NCBI RefSeq assembly: GCF_009617585.1 | Contig: NZ_WIXI01000048.1 | Location: 248,001 to 312,000, forward strand | From: Endobacterium cereale | GTDB lineage: Bacteria; Pseudomonadota; Alphaproteobacteria; Rhizobiales; Rhizobiaceae | Direction: 5' to 3' | DNA: 64,000 nucleotides | Shown: positions 1 to 9,004 of the stretch, one piece after another | How positions within the stretch are numbered: the first letter of the stretch is position 1 | Layout of the letters: each line of letters starts with the position of its first letter | Notes under the pieces: generated by a model | What the model saw: only the letters and a program-made list of their open reading frames with translations | Told to the model about the DNA's origin: nothing | The model's database searches: none | Position numbers and translations under genes: made by a program

Positions 1-63
1 GCGGGCGATGGGTCCGTTCGATTTCTTGCGCTCAGTGAGAGTCTGGGTGTCTGTCATCGTCAT
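1..63 (-). CDS. ABC transporter permease, N-terminal fragment (probable DppC type)
   Basis: Only the first 21 codons lie in the window; the protein starts MTMTDTQTLTERKK and runs off the left edge. A second ATG sits two codons in (position 57). It begins 3 bp after the stop of the DppB-type permease gene on the same strand, which is the usual order for the two permeases of peptide, opine or nickel ABC importers. The short hydrophilic leader fits a DppC-type protein, whose first membrane helix usually follows some 20-40 residues in. The identification comes from position, not from domain sequence. Confidence 0.55.
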   Translation of the reverse strand, partial: MTMTDTQTLTERKKSNGPIAR

Positions 64-66
64 CGC

Positions 67-981
67 TCAATACCGGATACGCGGATCGAGCAGCGCATAA
101 GCAAGGTCGATCAACAGGTTCATGATAAAAATCGCCAGTGCCGAGACCATGATGACGGCCAGCACGACGGCGAAATCGCGAAGAAGAATGCTGTCGATCA
201 TCAGCTTGCCGATGCCCGGAAAACCGAACACGGTTTCCACCACGACGGCACCATTGAGGATGGCGGCCGCCTGATCACCGATGACGGTAATCACCGGCAA
301 CATGGCATTGCGCAGACCATGCACAAAGATGATGGAGCGGGATTGCACGCCCTTGGCCCGCGCCGTCTTCACATAAGCCGAGGACAACACGCTGATCATC
401 GAACCGCGCACGACCTGCAGGATGAGGCCGAAGGGGCGAATGAACAACACGGCAACCGGCAGCACCCAGTGCCAGACACTGCCGGTGCCGGATGTTGGCA
501 GAACATGCAGGTTGACGGCAAAGATGACGATGGCGACGATCGCCACCCAAAAATCCGGGGCAGCGGCGCCGATCAGCGAAAAGAAGGTGGCGATACGATC
601 GAACACGCCACCGACACGGAACGCGGCCAGCGATCCGATGACGATGGCGGCAATGGTGACCAGCACCATGGTGATGACGGCCAGCCAAAGCGTCCAGGTA
701 AAAGCTTCCAGCACGACATCCATGGCGGGACGTGCCTGCCGCAGGGAATTGCCGAAATTGCCCTGCACGAGGTCCATCACATAACGGCCGAACTGCACGA
801 TAAGGGGATCGTTGAACCCGTGCATCTGGCGGAACTGGTCGCGCATTTCCTGTGTGGCATCGATGGGCAGGTAAAGATTGGTGGGGTCACCCGTCAGGCG
901 CGACAGGAAAAACACGATGACGATAAGCACGATGAGGGATACGCCACTGGCGATCGCTCGTTTGCCGATGAAACTCTTCAT
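67..981 (-). CDS. ABC transporter permease, DppB/OppB family
   Basis: Inner-membrane permease of a peptide-type ABC importer. From the chosen start (MKSFIGKRAI) the protein is 304 aa, normal for the family. The first helix is near residues 8-27 and is followed by a periplasmic loop with the DppB hallmark GDPTNLYLP; five further helices follow, and a cytoplasmic loop with YVKTARAKGVQSRSIIFVHGLRNA is the EAA-type contact for the ATPase. The longer reading frame has 21 extra residues, but GGGAGG lies about 7 bp before the internal ATG, which fixes the start. It is the first gene of a unit continuing leftwards. No binding protein is present in the window, so the substrate cannot be named. Confidence 0.88.
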   Translation of the reverse strand: MKSFIGKRAIASGVSLIVLIVIVFFLSRLTGDPTNLYLPIDATQEMRDQFRQMHGFNDPLIVQFGRYVMDLVQGNFGNSLRQARPAMDVVLEAFTWTLWLAVITMVLVTIAAIVIGSLAAFRVGGVFDRIATFFSLIGAAAPDFWVAIVAIVIFAVNLHVLPTSGTGSVWHWVLPVAVLFIRPFGLILQVVRGSMISVLSSAYVKTARAKGVQSRSIIFVHGLRNAMLPVITVIGDQAAAILNGAVVVETVFGFPGIGKLMIDSILLRDFAVVLAVIMVSALAIFIMNLLIDLAYALLDPRIRY

Positions 982-1651
982 GCCACTCCTCCCGGGTGAT
1001 TGCATGCGGGCTGTGACACCCCGTTTCCATTTTCCCGCCGACATGGGCTTGGTCTGTCACCCTCCAGTGACGGACAAGCCGCATTCGCTCAGCGAAGGTC
1101 TCCACTGAAATATTAGTGCATCTAGAATTTTTGTGAACCGCTTTTTTTTGAAAATCGTCATATGTCGTCACGGGCCGCTGAAAAACAACCGTTGCGTCGT
1201 TTCTATTACCCATGAATTGAGCGATTTGACCCCAATAAGTGTGCGACGTCCCACCGAGTTACCACGCTGATGCGAAGCGGAAATTGGCCAATCAGTTTGG
1301 CCAGTCACGGCCAAACGAGCGCCTGTCTCTCCATTAACTTTGGTTCATACCTGGGGCATATGTTCAGCTTCGGACAGATCATCCGAGGTCGCCTTGACAA
1401 CGTTGATAGCCAGTGTGGCGATACCTAGCGGTCTTTTTATCGCCGGGCGATCATCCCAACCGAAAATTGCGTTCGACCTTCAAACGGGGTGGTCCGATGT
1501 CTTTAAAAATGCATTCGATGATGACTTTGCCGACGGCCTTGATGGATGTCGGAGAAGCCGCTCTGGCCATCAGCGATTTCTTATCCGGCTCGACCGCCGC
1601 ATACGCCATCGGAATCCAAATGTGCGGACCGCTCAGCCGTCGCTGTGAGGT
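982..1651. other. Intergenic region without a convincing gene
   Basis: About 670 bp between the DppB-type permease start and the convergent end of the J-domain gene. It must hold the permease promoter; an A/T-rich patch lies near 1110-1160. The region 1284-1318 repeats the word GGCCA three times. A 62-codon frame beginning at 1497 has a GGGGTGG before its ATG and reads MSLKMHSMMTLPTALMDVG, but it runs 34 bp into the tail of the J-domain gene and resembles no family I know. I treat it as unproven. Confidence 0.4.
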
Positions 1652-2260
1652 TCAGCAGAAACCATTCAGCTTGAGGATCCTGTAAGCTTCGATCGATGCC
1701 TGGAGCTGACCCTCGGTATCTCGCTCACCCTGGTTTGCATCGGGATGATGCATCTTGAGCTTTTCCTTGTAGCGACGGCGGATATCTTCTGCGCTCGCGT
1801 CTTCGGCAAGACCCAGCGTTTCGAACGCGCGCGCTTCCAGAACCTTCAGTTTGCGTTTTTGCAGATCTGCTTTCTGCGCTTGGCGCTCTGCTGCGTTTTT
1901 GCGAGCATTCACTGCCTTGGCCGATCCCGAGCGTTGCGTCGAGGGCAGCGGCATTTCCGTAGCCGCGCGGGCAGCCTGCCCTTGCGTGACGCGCGCACCC
2001 GACACCGCTTCCTTCTGATAACGCGCTGTCGGTCCCTCGGATTGTCCAGTCGCGTAGTTGTACCCGGCATTATAGAGCCGCACATGCTCAACACAGAAAA
2101 GCAAATAGAGGCCCTCGCCATCACGCCCGACGGGCGCGCGATGTGTCCCGGCCTTTTCGCATCCGTCCCATTGGCATCGTGGCCCCGTAGTAGCTGGCGC
2201 GGGTCCCGCTTTCTTGCGGATCGGCTTGAGGCCGACAAAGATTTTGGAATCAGAGGTCAT
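1652..2260 (-). CDS. J-domain (DnaJ-like) protein with N-terminal Cys/His module
   Basis: A 202-aa cytoplasmic protein. Residues about 29-63 hold CQWDGC, two histidines and a later FCVEHVRLYN, a spacing that could bind zinc. A basic low-complexity linker rich in A, K, R and Q (about 85-140) leads into a C-terminal J domain (about 145-202): FETLGLAEDASAEDIRRRYK, then the diagnostic HPD in KMHHPDANQG, and a final helix QASIEAYRILKLNG. J domains stimulate Hsp70 (DnaK) ATPase activity. A J domain at the C-terminus with no G/F region or substrate domain marks a type III co-chaperone; such proteins are common in Rhizobiaceae but their clients are unknown. It is a single gene, and its 5' side faces the IS remnant. 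Confidence 0.85.
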   Translation of the reverse strand: MTSDSKIFVGLKPIRKKAGPAPATTGPRCQWDGCEKAGTHRAPVGRDGEGLYLLFCVEHVRLYNAGYNYATGQSEGPTARYQKEAVSGARVTQGQAARAATEMPLPSTQRSGSAKAVNARKNAAERQAQKADLQKRKLKVLEARAFETLGLAEDASAEDIRRRYKEKLKMHHPDANQGERDTEGQLQASIEAYRILKLNGFC

Positions 2261-2355
2261 GGTGCCTCATACACCATATGTGGGCATCGTCATTCACATT
2301 GGCGCGACGACAGCAAAAAAATTGAATAGCCACGCGTTTCATAGACACCCCCGGG

Positions 2356-2700
2356 TTATATTTTCTGCTGCTTCTCGAACTCGATGGGCGACAGCATCCC
2401 GTCCCTGACGGGTTTATACCTTGGGCGGTAGAACATCTCGATGGAATCGAACACATCCAGGCGAGCTTCATCGCGCGAACGGTAGACCTTGCGGCGTATC
2501 CGCTCTCGCTTCAGAAGAAGCTCTCGGCCACCGCATTATCATGGCAGTTACCGCGTCGGCTCATGGAATGAACCAGATTGTGGTGCTTCAGGAACAATGC
2601 CCAGTCCATACTGGTGAACGGCGAGCCCTGATCGGAGTGATGGAAAACAGCCTTGTCGCGTGAGGCAGCTTGAAAGATTTGTCGAGCCAACGACCGCCAT
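2356..2700 (-). pseudogene. IS3-family transposase (OrfB) remnant, 3' part, frameshifted
   Basis: On the minus strand one frame reads RQIFQAASRDKAVFHHSDQG, then SPFTSMDWALFLKHHNLVHS and MSRRGNCHDNAVAESFF, which is the DDE integrase core of IS3-family OrfB with its HSDQGS aspartate and AVAESF glutamate. Directly after ESFF comes TGA; the family sequence resumes in another frame as LKRERIRRKVYRSRDEARLD, then MLSPIEFEKQQKI and a stop at 2356-2358. The expected residues between ESFF and LKRER are missing, consistent with a short deletion (about 8 bp). The N-terminal half of OrfB and all of OrfA are absent and no terminal inverted repeats are evident. The next 165 bp up to fhuB show nothing recognisable. 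Confidence 0.85.
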
Positions 2701-2867
2701 GGCGCAGATGCGCAACAAGATCATAACGATTGCCTCAATGCTACGGGACTGTCGTCAGGATCAGGGGGAGAGCGGACCTTCGCGCATACCGTCCCTTCAT
2801 CATCCGGACGTGCCTGTGCGGCACACAAGGTCGTCGATCGCTAGCTAGTCACCGGAAGTGCGCCGCT

Positions 2868-4835
2868 TTACCGCTCGCCGCGCGCCACCAGCCAGATCAA
2901 ATAGGGCGCCCCCACCAGTGCCGCGAACAGGCCGAGCGGCAGTTCATATGGAAACGTGGCGGTGCGGGCGCCAAAATCGGCAAAGGCCATGACGATAGCG
3001 CCAAGCACGAACGAGGCCGCCATGTGATCACCCGCGCGAACGAAACCGGCGCGAAGAGCGATATGCGGCGCGATCAGCCCGACGAAACTCAAGGGGCCGA
3101 CAAGCAGCGAAGCCGCGCCTGTTGCCATGCCGCAGATGAGCAGAAGAACGACACGGCTGATTGGCACCGAGACCCCGAGCGAACGCGCAACAGGTGCGCC
3201 AAGCGGCAGGACCGTTAGCCAACGGGTGAAGAACAGCGAAACGACAAGGCCGACCAGGGCAATGCCCCCCAGCAGCATAGCGGTACCGGCCGTTGCCGTG
3301 GAAGCAGAACCGCCAAGCCAGGCCAGAATTTGCCAGGAGCGTTGATCGCCGATGGCCATCAGGGCGGCGAGCACCGACGAACTGAGCGAGCCGATGGCAA
3401 TACCGGCGAGCAGCAGCTTGTCGGCAGGAAGATGCCGACGGCTGGCAAAAGCGAGCATCAGCACCATGACGAGAAGCGCACCCGCCCCTGCTCCGCCAAG
3501 CTGCGTCAGCGCCCCGCCCGTGGGCCAGAAGGTGAGTGCAGTGGCAAAGCCGAGACCTGCGCCACCGCTGACACCGATCACTTCCGGGCTTGCCATGGCA
3601 TTGCCCGTCATGCGTTGCAGTATGGCGCCGGTCAGCGCCAGCAGGCCACCGGCAGCCGAGGCCGCCAGCAGGCGCGGCCAGCGCAATGACGCGAGATCGC
3701 GGATTTGCGTCAGGTCCAGCACCATCCAGCTCGTTCCGTCGCGGGCAACGGCAAGCGCCAGAACCACGATCGTGAGCCCTGCCAGCAGAAGAAAAGGCAA
3801 AGACTGCCGGAGCACCCGGGGCTTGGGGATCAAGGCCGACTTTTCATGCAGATCGGCGGTGCGCACACGCGGCAGCAGCCACAACAGTAGCGGACCGCCG
3901 ATCAAGGCCGTGACGGCGCCGGTCGGAAAGGTTTCTCCGGCACTGGATGCGAGGAACTGCACGAGGCCATCACACAGAAACAACAGCAAGGCACCGGCAA
4001 CGGGTGACACGGCGACGACCATGGCCGGCCGCCGGATACCCATGCCGCGCACCAGAGCCGGGGCGGCAAGACCGACAAAGCTGACAAGCCCGACCCCGGC
4101 CGCGACAAAACCGGCAAGGGCAGTGGCGACGGTGGCTACCGCGAAACGGATGCCGACGAGATTGACACCGAGCGAACGGGCGCCGGCATCCCCCAGGCCA
4201 AGCAGGAGCAGCGGACGCAGCAGCAAGGCGGAAAGAACGGCCGCGATGACGAATTCGATCGACAACGACTGGAACACCGACCAGTCCTGCTGCGAAAGCG
4301 AACCACCGTTCCAGGTGACGAGCGACATCAGATATTCGCCTTGTGCCAGCGTCAGCGCGGCGGAAAGCGCCGCCGCGGTAACGCCGACAAGGAGGCCCGA
4401 AACGACCATGGTGACCGGTTCGAAGGCACGTCGCGCTGCGAGCGCGAACACGATTGCCGCAGCGGTGCCAGCGCCGAACAGCGCCACGAAGGTGCGCTGC
4501 CCATCCAGAAACTCCGGAAAGAACAGCGTGGCGACAACGATGGCCAGTTGCGCACCGGCGGAAATGCCGAGCGTGGAGGGATCGGCTATCGGGTTGCGCA
4601 GCAATTGCTGCAAAAGCGCGCCGGACAAGCCGAGTGCGGCACCGGCGACAAGCGCCACGCCCGCACGCGGGAAGATACCGTAGAACAGAATGATCTCGTC
4701 CATCGACAGCGATGCCGACGACAGGAACATCTTGCCCCACAAGGCCAAAGGCAGGCGCAAACTTGCCTCATGCACAAAAAGGGCGACAGCGAACAGGGCC
4801 ACGATGGCCGGAAAGATCCAGGCAAAACGTTTCAT
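2868..4835 (-). CDS. fhuB: Fe(3+)-hydroxamate ABC transporter permease FhuB
   Basis: A 655-aa integral membrane protein, double the length of ordinary FecCD permeases because two homologous halves are fused, which is the mark of FhuB. Each half carries the FecCD helices: around residues 60-120 the block LSGALLQQLLRNPIADPSTLGISAGAQLA (in two parts), and around 395-430 its counterpart LTGAILQRMTGNAMASPEVIG with GVSGGAGLG. Both halves end with a conserved GLAAPALVRG or GLIAPHIALR loop. It would pass ferric hydroxamates such as ferrichrome from FhuD into the cytoplasm. Its ATG overlaps the fhuD stop by 4 bp. No FhuC ATPase follows; the gene is followed by an IS remnant. Confidence 0.93.
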   Translation of the reverse strand: MKRFAWIFPAIVALFAVALFVHEASLRLPLALWGKMFLSSASLSMDEIILFYGIFPRAGVALVAGAALGLSGALLQQLLRNPIADPSTLGISAGAQLAIVVATLFFPEFLDGQRTFVALFGAGTAAAIVFALAARRAFEPVTMVVSGLLVGVTAAALSAALTLAQGEYLMSLVTWNGGSLSQQDWSVFQSLSIEFVIAAVLSALLLRPLLLLGLGDAGARSLGVNLVGIRFAVATVATALAGFVAAGVGLVSFVGLAAPALVRGMGIRRPAMVVAVSPVAGALLLFLCDGLVQFLASSAGETFPTGAVTALIGGPLLLWLLPRVRTADLHEKSALIPKPRVLRQSLPFLLLAGLTIVVLALAVARDGTSWMVLDLTQIRDLASLRWPRLLAASAAGGLLALTGAILQRMTGNAMASPEVIGVSGGAGLGFATALTFWPTGGALTQLGGAGAGALLVMVLMLAFASRRHLPADKLLLAGIAIGSLSSSVLAALMAIGDQRSWQILAWLGGSASTATAGTAMLLGGIALVGLVVSLFFTRWLTVLPLGAPVARSLGVSVPISRVVLLLICGMATGAASLLVGPLSFVGLIAPHIALRAGFVRAGDHMAASFVLGAIVMAFADFGARTATFPYELPLGLFAALVGAPYLIWLVARGER

Positions 4836-5731
4836 CGGGCCGCGCCTTCGGCCTGAAGTGCCTCGGCGAAAAGGCGGGCAAACCGCATGCCCGCCGTGAC
4901 GCCACCATAGGGCGCGATATTGGGCAATTGCAGCACACGCCCCTGTCGCACAGGCTCCAGAGCATTCCAGATCATGCTGGAACGCAGGCCGCTGCGCGCC
5001 TCGACCGGAACATCTGAGATGATGACGATACGGGCATCCTTTTCAGCGGCGAGCTTTTCGATCGGCACCGGCGCCGCGAAAGTGAAACGCGAACGATCCG
5101 GCCAGGCATTTCTGAAACCGAGGCGCACAAGGATATCGCCGAACATGCTGTCGGAACCGAAGACACGCACATGCCTGGAATCGCCGACATTGACGAGATA
5201 GGTCGGGCGATCGGCGAAACCCGCCAGAGACTGCCGCATGGTTGCGAGTTGTTTCTGAACATCCGCTTCGACACTCATTGCCTCTTCGCTGCGACCCAGC
5301 CTTTCGCCAAGTGCCCTCACGGCGTTCAACGCCTTTTCGAACGGCGGCTCACCCTTGATATAAAAGGGTAACGACATGGTCGGCGCGATGGCGGACAACG
5401 TCCCTTCTTGGCGTGTGTAAAAAGGCGAGATCAGGATCAGGTCCGGTTTGACGAGATGCAGAAGCTCGAGATTGACCGAGCCGCGCAAGCCCAGATCGAT
5501 GACGTCATCAGGAATTGCCGGCTCGACCGCATCCTTGCGGAACTGGATGAGTTCGGTGGCAGCAACCGGCATGATGCCGAGTGCCACCGAGGTTTCCAGC
5601 ATGGCCCAGTCGATGGCGGCAATGCGCTGTGGTGCTCCGGCAGCCTTTGCATGGCCGGCAAGCAGCAACGCCGCGCTGCCCAGAAGGACACCGCGGCGGT
5701 TGAAAGACATCATATCAGATCGGCATGCCAT
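4832..5731 (-). CDS. fhuD: Fe(3+)-hydroxamate ABC transporter substrate-binding protein FhuD
   Basis: Periplasmic binding protein of about 299 aa, class III (two lobes joined by a long helix). The N-terminus MSFNRRGVLLGSAALLLAGH has a twin arginine and ends in AKA, so Tat export is likely. It then reads RIAAIDWAMLETSVALGIMP and later PDLILISPFYTRQEGTL, both typical of FhuD. I start at ATG 5731, which has GGTGA 7 bp upstream; the frame is open for 34 codons further up, but those lie inside fhuA. ATGs at 5713 and 5710 are alternatives. It sits 7 bp after fhuA and overlaps fhuB, so the three genes form one transcript. Confidence 0.9.
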   Translation of the reverse strand: MACRSDMMSFNRRGVLLGSAALLLAGHAKAAGAPQRIAAIDWAMLETSVALGIMPVAATELIQFRKDAVEPAIPDDVIDLGLRGSVNLELLHLVKPDLILISPFYTRQEGTLSAIAPTMSLPFYIKGEPPFEKALNAVRALGERLGRSEEAMSVEADVQKQLATMRQSLAGFADRPTYLVNVGDSRHVRVFGSDSMFGDILVRLGFRNAWPDRSRFTFAAPVPIEKLAAEKDARIVIISDVPVEARSGLRSSMIWNALEPVRQGRVLQLPNIAPYGGVTAGMRFARLFAEALQAEGAAR

Positions 5732-5738
5732 CAAATTT

Positions 5739-7877
5739 TCACCAGGTGAAGCTGAGCTTCCCCATAACCGATCTGCCTTCGCCATAATAGCAACCAAAGG
5801 TGCCGCAACTGGAAAGGTATTCTTCATCGGCAATGTTCTGAATGTTGAGCGAGGCCTTATAGCCGTTCTTTTGATAAGTCAGCGCCGCATCGAACAGGAT
5901 ATTCGCACCCATCTTGATCGTATTCGCGGCATTGCCATAACGGCTTCCGACATAACGCATGCCAACGCCGATGCCGAGACCTTCAAGCGCCGTGTCCGGC
6001 TGGAACGTGTAGTTGAGCCACAAGCTGGCGGCATTTTCCGGTACGGTTTCAGGGCGCAGTTCCGTGTCGCTCACCTCTGAATCCATGTAGGTATAGGCAG
6101 CGCGCAGATCGAGCCCTTCGGCAAGGCTGGCAACAGCCTCCAGCTCCAGACCGCGTACATGGACTTCGCCGATCTGTTCCTGCACGCCGGGGGAAACCGT
6201 CCTGACGAGGTTCTGCTGCTTGAGATCATAAACGGCTGCCGTGAAGAAGCCGTCAAAACCTTCCGGCTGATATTTGACGCCGAGTTCGACCTGTTCACCC
6301 GTGGTCGGCTCACCCGGCGCGGTCACGACCACGCCACCCGAGGTGCCCCTGTTGATCGGGCCGATCGGCTCGAACGAGGTGGCATAGCTGATATAGGGCG
6401 AGATGCCGTTATCGAAGAGATAGCTCAGGCCGGCGCGACCGGTCAGCTTGCTGTCACGCTGGTCATAGGCAGTGGTAACCCCGGCGAGATTGGTGGAACG
6501 GCTGTCCGTACGTGCCCAATCCTGGCGCAGACCGAAGGTGGCGTGCCAGTTTTCATAAGCGATCTCATCCTGAACGTAGAGACCGATCTGCGTCATGTCG
6601 GAATGAACATCGGTCCGCGATGTCGGGGTAATGACGAAACTCTGGTTGTAATCGGGATTGAAGATGTTCAGACCCGGTGCCGTACCGAAAACCGAAAGGG
6701 TGTTGTTATCGAAATAACGGGTGTCGAGACCGAACAACACCGTATGTTCCAGGCCACCGGTGGCGAACTCGGCCTGCAGCTGGTTATCCATGTTGAAGGT
6801 GTTGAGCATCTCGTCCTGCATGAGCGAGGTGCGGTTGATCGTCTGCGGATCAAGCATGTTAGTGCGTGACAGGCTGAGCGCCTGATATTCCCAATCGAAA
6901 TGGGAGTAGCGGAAATTCTGGCGGAACGTCCATGTTTCGTCAAAACGATGCTCGAACTCGTAGCCGATATTGGCAAGCGTGCGGCTGGAGCGGTCAAAAC
7001 CCTTGTCGCCCACATAAAAATCACGCGGCAGCTTGTAGTTTGTCGCATTCAACGTCAGCGCGGCCGGCAGGCCTGAAGGCGTGCTCGGATTATCGTGCTG
7101 CAGGCTGGTGAGAATGGTCAGCGACGTATCCTCATCCGGCTTCCAGGTCAGCGCCGGCGCGATGAAATAACGGTCGTTGTCGAGAAAATCGGTCTGCTCA
7201 CCAGCCTTGCGGCCCATGCCGGTCAGGCGATAGGCAAAGGTATCGCTACCCGCGACCGGGCCACCGACATCGAAGAACGTGCCGTAATATTCATGGCTGC
7301 CGACCTGCACGCCCACTTCACCAAAGCTGTCGAAGGTAGGGCGCTTGCTGATCATGTTGATCATGCCGCCGGGATTGCCCTGACCGTACATGACCGATGC
7401 GGGCCCGCGCAGCACTTCGACGCGCTCGAGACCGTAAACTTCGAAAGAGGAAGCGCCGAAGGTGCGCATCAGGCGCAGACCGTTGAGGAACTGTGACTGG
7501 CGGCCATCGAAACCGCGAATGCTCGGTGAATCGAAACGCGGATCGGAACCATAAGGCTGGCCGACGACACCCGGCGAATAATTCAGTACCTCGCCCAGGG
7601 TCTGGGCATTCTGAGCCTCGATCTGGTCACGGGTGATCACCGAAACGGATTGCTGGGTCTCGATCAGCGGCGTGCCGGTCTTGGAGGCGGTGGAACTGGA
7701 CTTTGCCACATAGCCCTTGACGGCACCTTTCGGGTTTTCACCGGCATTGCCGGTGACGACGATTGGCGCCAGCGTGGTGGCGCCGGCGGCATCCTGCGCC
7801 AATGCGGCATCCGCACTCAGGCAACCGGCGAAAGCGACGGATGCGGCGAGCACCATGTGGGTTTTCGAAAGAATCAT
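5739..7877 (-). CDS. fhuA: TonB-dependent siderophore receptor, FhuA/FoxA type
   Basis: Outer-membrane receptor of about 712 aa. It has a signal peptide ending near ALAQ, a TonB-box-like stretch TLAPIVVTG, a plug domain (about residues 60-175) with TPLIETQQSVSVITRDQIEA and GPASVMYGQGNPGGMINMIS, and a 22-strand barrel ending in the obligatory aromatic residue (KLSFTW). The sequence SPSIRGFDGRQSQFLNGLRL is typical of hydroxamate receptors. An ATG five codons upstream is possible, but GGGGGCGC precedes the internal ATG used here. Co-transcription with fhuD and fhuB supports ferric hydroxamate as ligand; the exact siderophore cannot be told. I see no clear Fur, RirA or Irr site upstream. Confidence 0.9.
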   Translation of the reverse strand: MILSKTHMVLAASVAFAGCLSADAALAQDAAGATTLAPIVVTGNAGENPKGAVKGYVAKSSSTASKTGTPLIETQQSVSVITRDQIEAQNAQTLGEVLNYSPGVVGQPYGSDPRFDSPSIRGFDGRQSQFLNGLRLMRTFGASSFEVYGLERVEVLRGPASVMYGQGNPGGMINMISKRPTFDSFGEVGVQVGSHEYYGTFFDVGGPVAGSDTFAYRLTGMGRKAGEQTDFLDNDRYFIAPALTWKPDEDTSLTILTSLQHDNPSTPSGLPAALTLNATNYKLPRDFYVGDKGFDRSSRTLANIGYEFEHRFDETWTFRQNFRYSHFDWEYQALSLSRTNMLDPQTINRTSLMQDEMLNTFNMDNQLQAEFATGGLEHTVLFGLDTRYFDNNTLSVFGTAPGLNIFNPDYNQSFVITPTSRTDVHSDMTQIGLYVQDEIAYENWHATFGLRQDWARTDSRSTNLAGVTTAYDQRDSKLTGRAGLSYLFDNGISPYISYATSFEPIGPINRGTSGGVVVTAPGEPTTGEQVELGVKYQPEGFDGFFTAAVYDLKQQNLVRTVSPGVQEQIGEVHVRGLELEAVASLAEGLDLRAAYTYMDSEVSDTELRPETVPENAASLWLNYTFQPDTALEGLGIGVGMRYVGSRYGNAANTIKMGANILFDAALTYQKNGYKASLNIQNIADEEYLSSCGTFGCYYGEGRSVMGKLSFTW

Positions 7878-8062
7878 TGCGCGCCCCCGCAAACATTGTC
7901 CGCATGCGCCTGCGCGCCCGGACCATCAATCTGGACTTATTTTGTCACCTTTATAGCGCGGAGACGCTTTGATCCAATAATCGGGAGGTGCATTTTTCAG
8001 AACTATCTCTTATGAAATTTTCCAGTCGTATAAGTTCCGCTTATTCCCTGGAGATTTCACAG

Positions 8063-9001
8063 ATGGCAGCACCGAAGACGCCGCGGGCAGCACAGTTCGA
8101 ACTGCGGCATCTGCGGTATTTCATAGCGCTGGTGGAGGAGAGGAATTTCGAGCGGGCAGCGATAAGGCTCGGCATCGCCCAGCCGGGTCTGAGCCAGCAG
8201 ATCCGTAACCTCGAAACGCTGGTGGGCCTGCCTCTGCTGGACCGCAGAAAACGGGCGGTGCAACTGACACCTTCCGGCCAGATGCTGTTTGACGAGGCAC
8301 GCAAGATCGTGGCGCAGACAGATGCGGCGCTGGCGCAGTTGCGCCGCGTTGGCCGCGGGCAGACGGGAAAAATTTCGATCGGTTATGTCGCGTCCGTCGC
8401 CTATGCCGGCGTGCTGACGGAATCGCTTTCCTCCTTCCGCAATGCCTTTCCCGATATCGAACTGCAACTGGTCGAGATGGAAATGCGCATGCAGCTGAAC
8501 AAGATTGCCGAAGGCGAACTGGATTTCGGCTATATCCGCCCGCCCGTTTCCGTGCCTGCCGGCGTGGTAACGATGACGGTGCTGCGCGAGCCACTTGTGG
8601 TCGCCCTGCCGGAAAACCATCCGCTCGCCTCGGTCGAGGAGGTGGATCTTGCCGCGCTTTCGGCAGAAACATTCATAACCCCGCGCCAGCCGGCCGATGT
8701 GGGTTTTCATTTCAATACGCTTGATGCCTGTCAGGCGGCCGGGTTCGAGCCGAATATCAGCGCGACCGGCCGGGATTTCACCACCATTGCCAGCATGGTG
8801 GCGGTGGGGCTTGGCGCAGCGGTCGGACCGCAGTCACTCTCATGTCTGCAATCGCCCGGTGTAAGGTATCTGCAGCTTTTGCGTAACCGTGTAAGTTCGG
8901 ATCTGGCGGTTGCTTATCGCAAGACGGAAGGCTCGGCAGCCGTACGCGCCTTCATTGCCCACCAGCGGGCAAAATATGCGCAGGTCAGACAGGAAGAATA
9001 A
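8063..9001 (+). CDS. LysR family transcriptional regulator
   Basis: About 312 aa with the usual layout: winged helix-turn-helix at residues 12-70 (FELRHLRYFIALVEERNFER, RLGIAQPGLSQQIRNLE) and a periplasmic-binding-like effector domain from about 95, beginning KISIGYVASVAYAGVLTESL. An upstream in-frame ATG (7988) would add 25 residues of poor quality; the start used has GGAG 9 bp before it and begins MAAPKTPRAAQFELRH. It is divergent from the fhu operon with a 185-bp gap and convergent with ubiX (4 bp apart). LysR proteins often control the divergent gene, so the fhu operon is the obvious candidate target, but this is inference. Confidence 0.9.
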   Translation: MAAPKTPRAAQFELRHLRYFIALVEERNFERAAIRLGIAQPGLSQQIRNLETLVGLPLLDRRKRAVQLTPSGQMLFDEARKIVAQTDAALAQLRRVGRGQTGKISIGYVASVAYAGVLTESLSSFRNAFPDIELQLVEMEMRMQLNKIAEGELDFGYIRPPVSVPAGVVTMTVLREPLVVALPENHPLASVEEVDLAALSAETFITPRQPADVGFHFNTLDACQAAGFEPNISATGRDFTTIASMVAVGLGAAVGPQSLSCLQSPGVRYLQLLRNRVSSDLAVAYRKTEGSAAVRAFIAHQRAKYAQVRQEE

Positions 9002-9004
9002 CGT

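Noticed and set aside
1497..1685. Small plus-strand frame with a possible ribosome site, overlapping the J-domain gene
   Set aside because: It runs into the tail of a well-supported gene on the other strand and its product has no recognisable family or composition; I mention it only in the gap entry.
2701..2850. GTGTGCCGCACAGGCACGTCCGG-type stretch beside the IS remnant
   Set aside because: It vaguely recalls group II intron or mobile-element leaders, but I could not find intron domain V, a maturase frame or target-site repeats, so no call is made.
3352..4683. 443-codon plus-strand frame opposite fhuB
   Set aside because: Antisense to the double-length permease; the product is rich in Arg, Ala, Ser and Pro with no domain, a typical shadow of a GC-rich membrane-protein gene.
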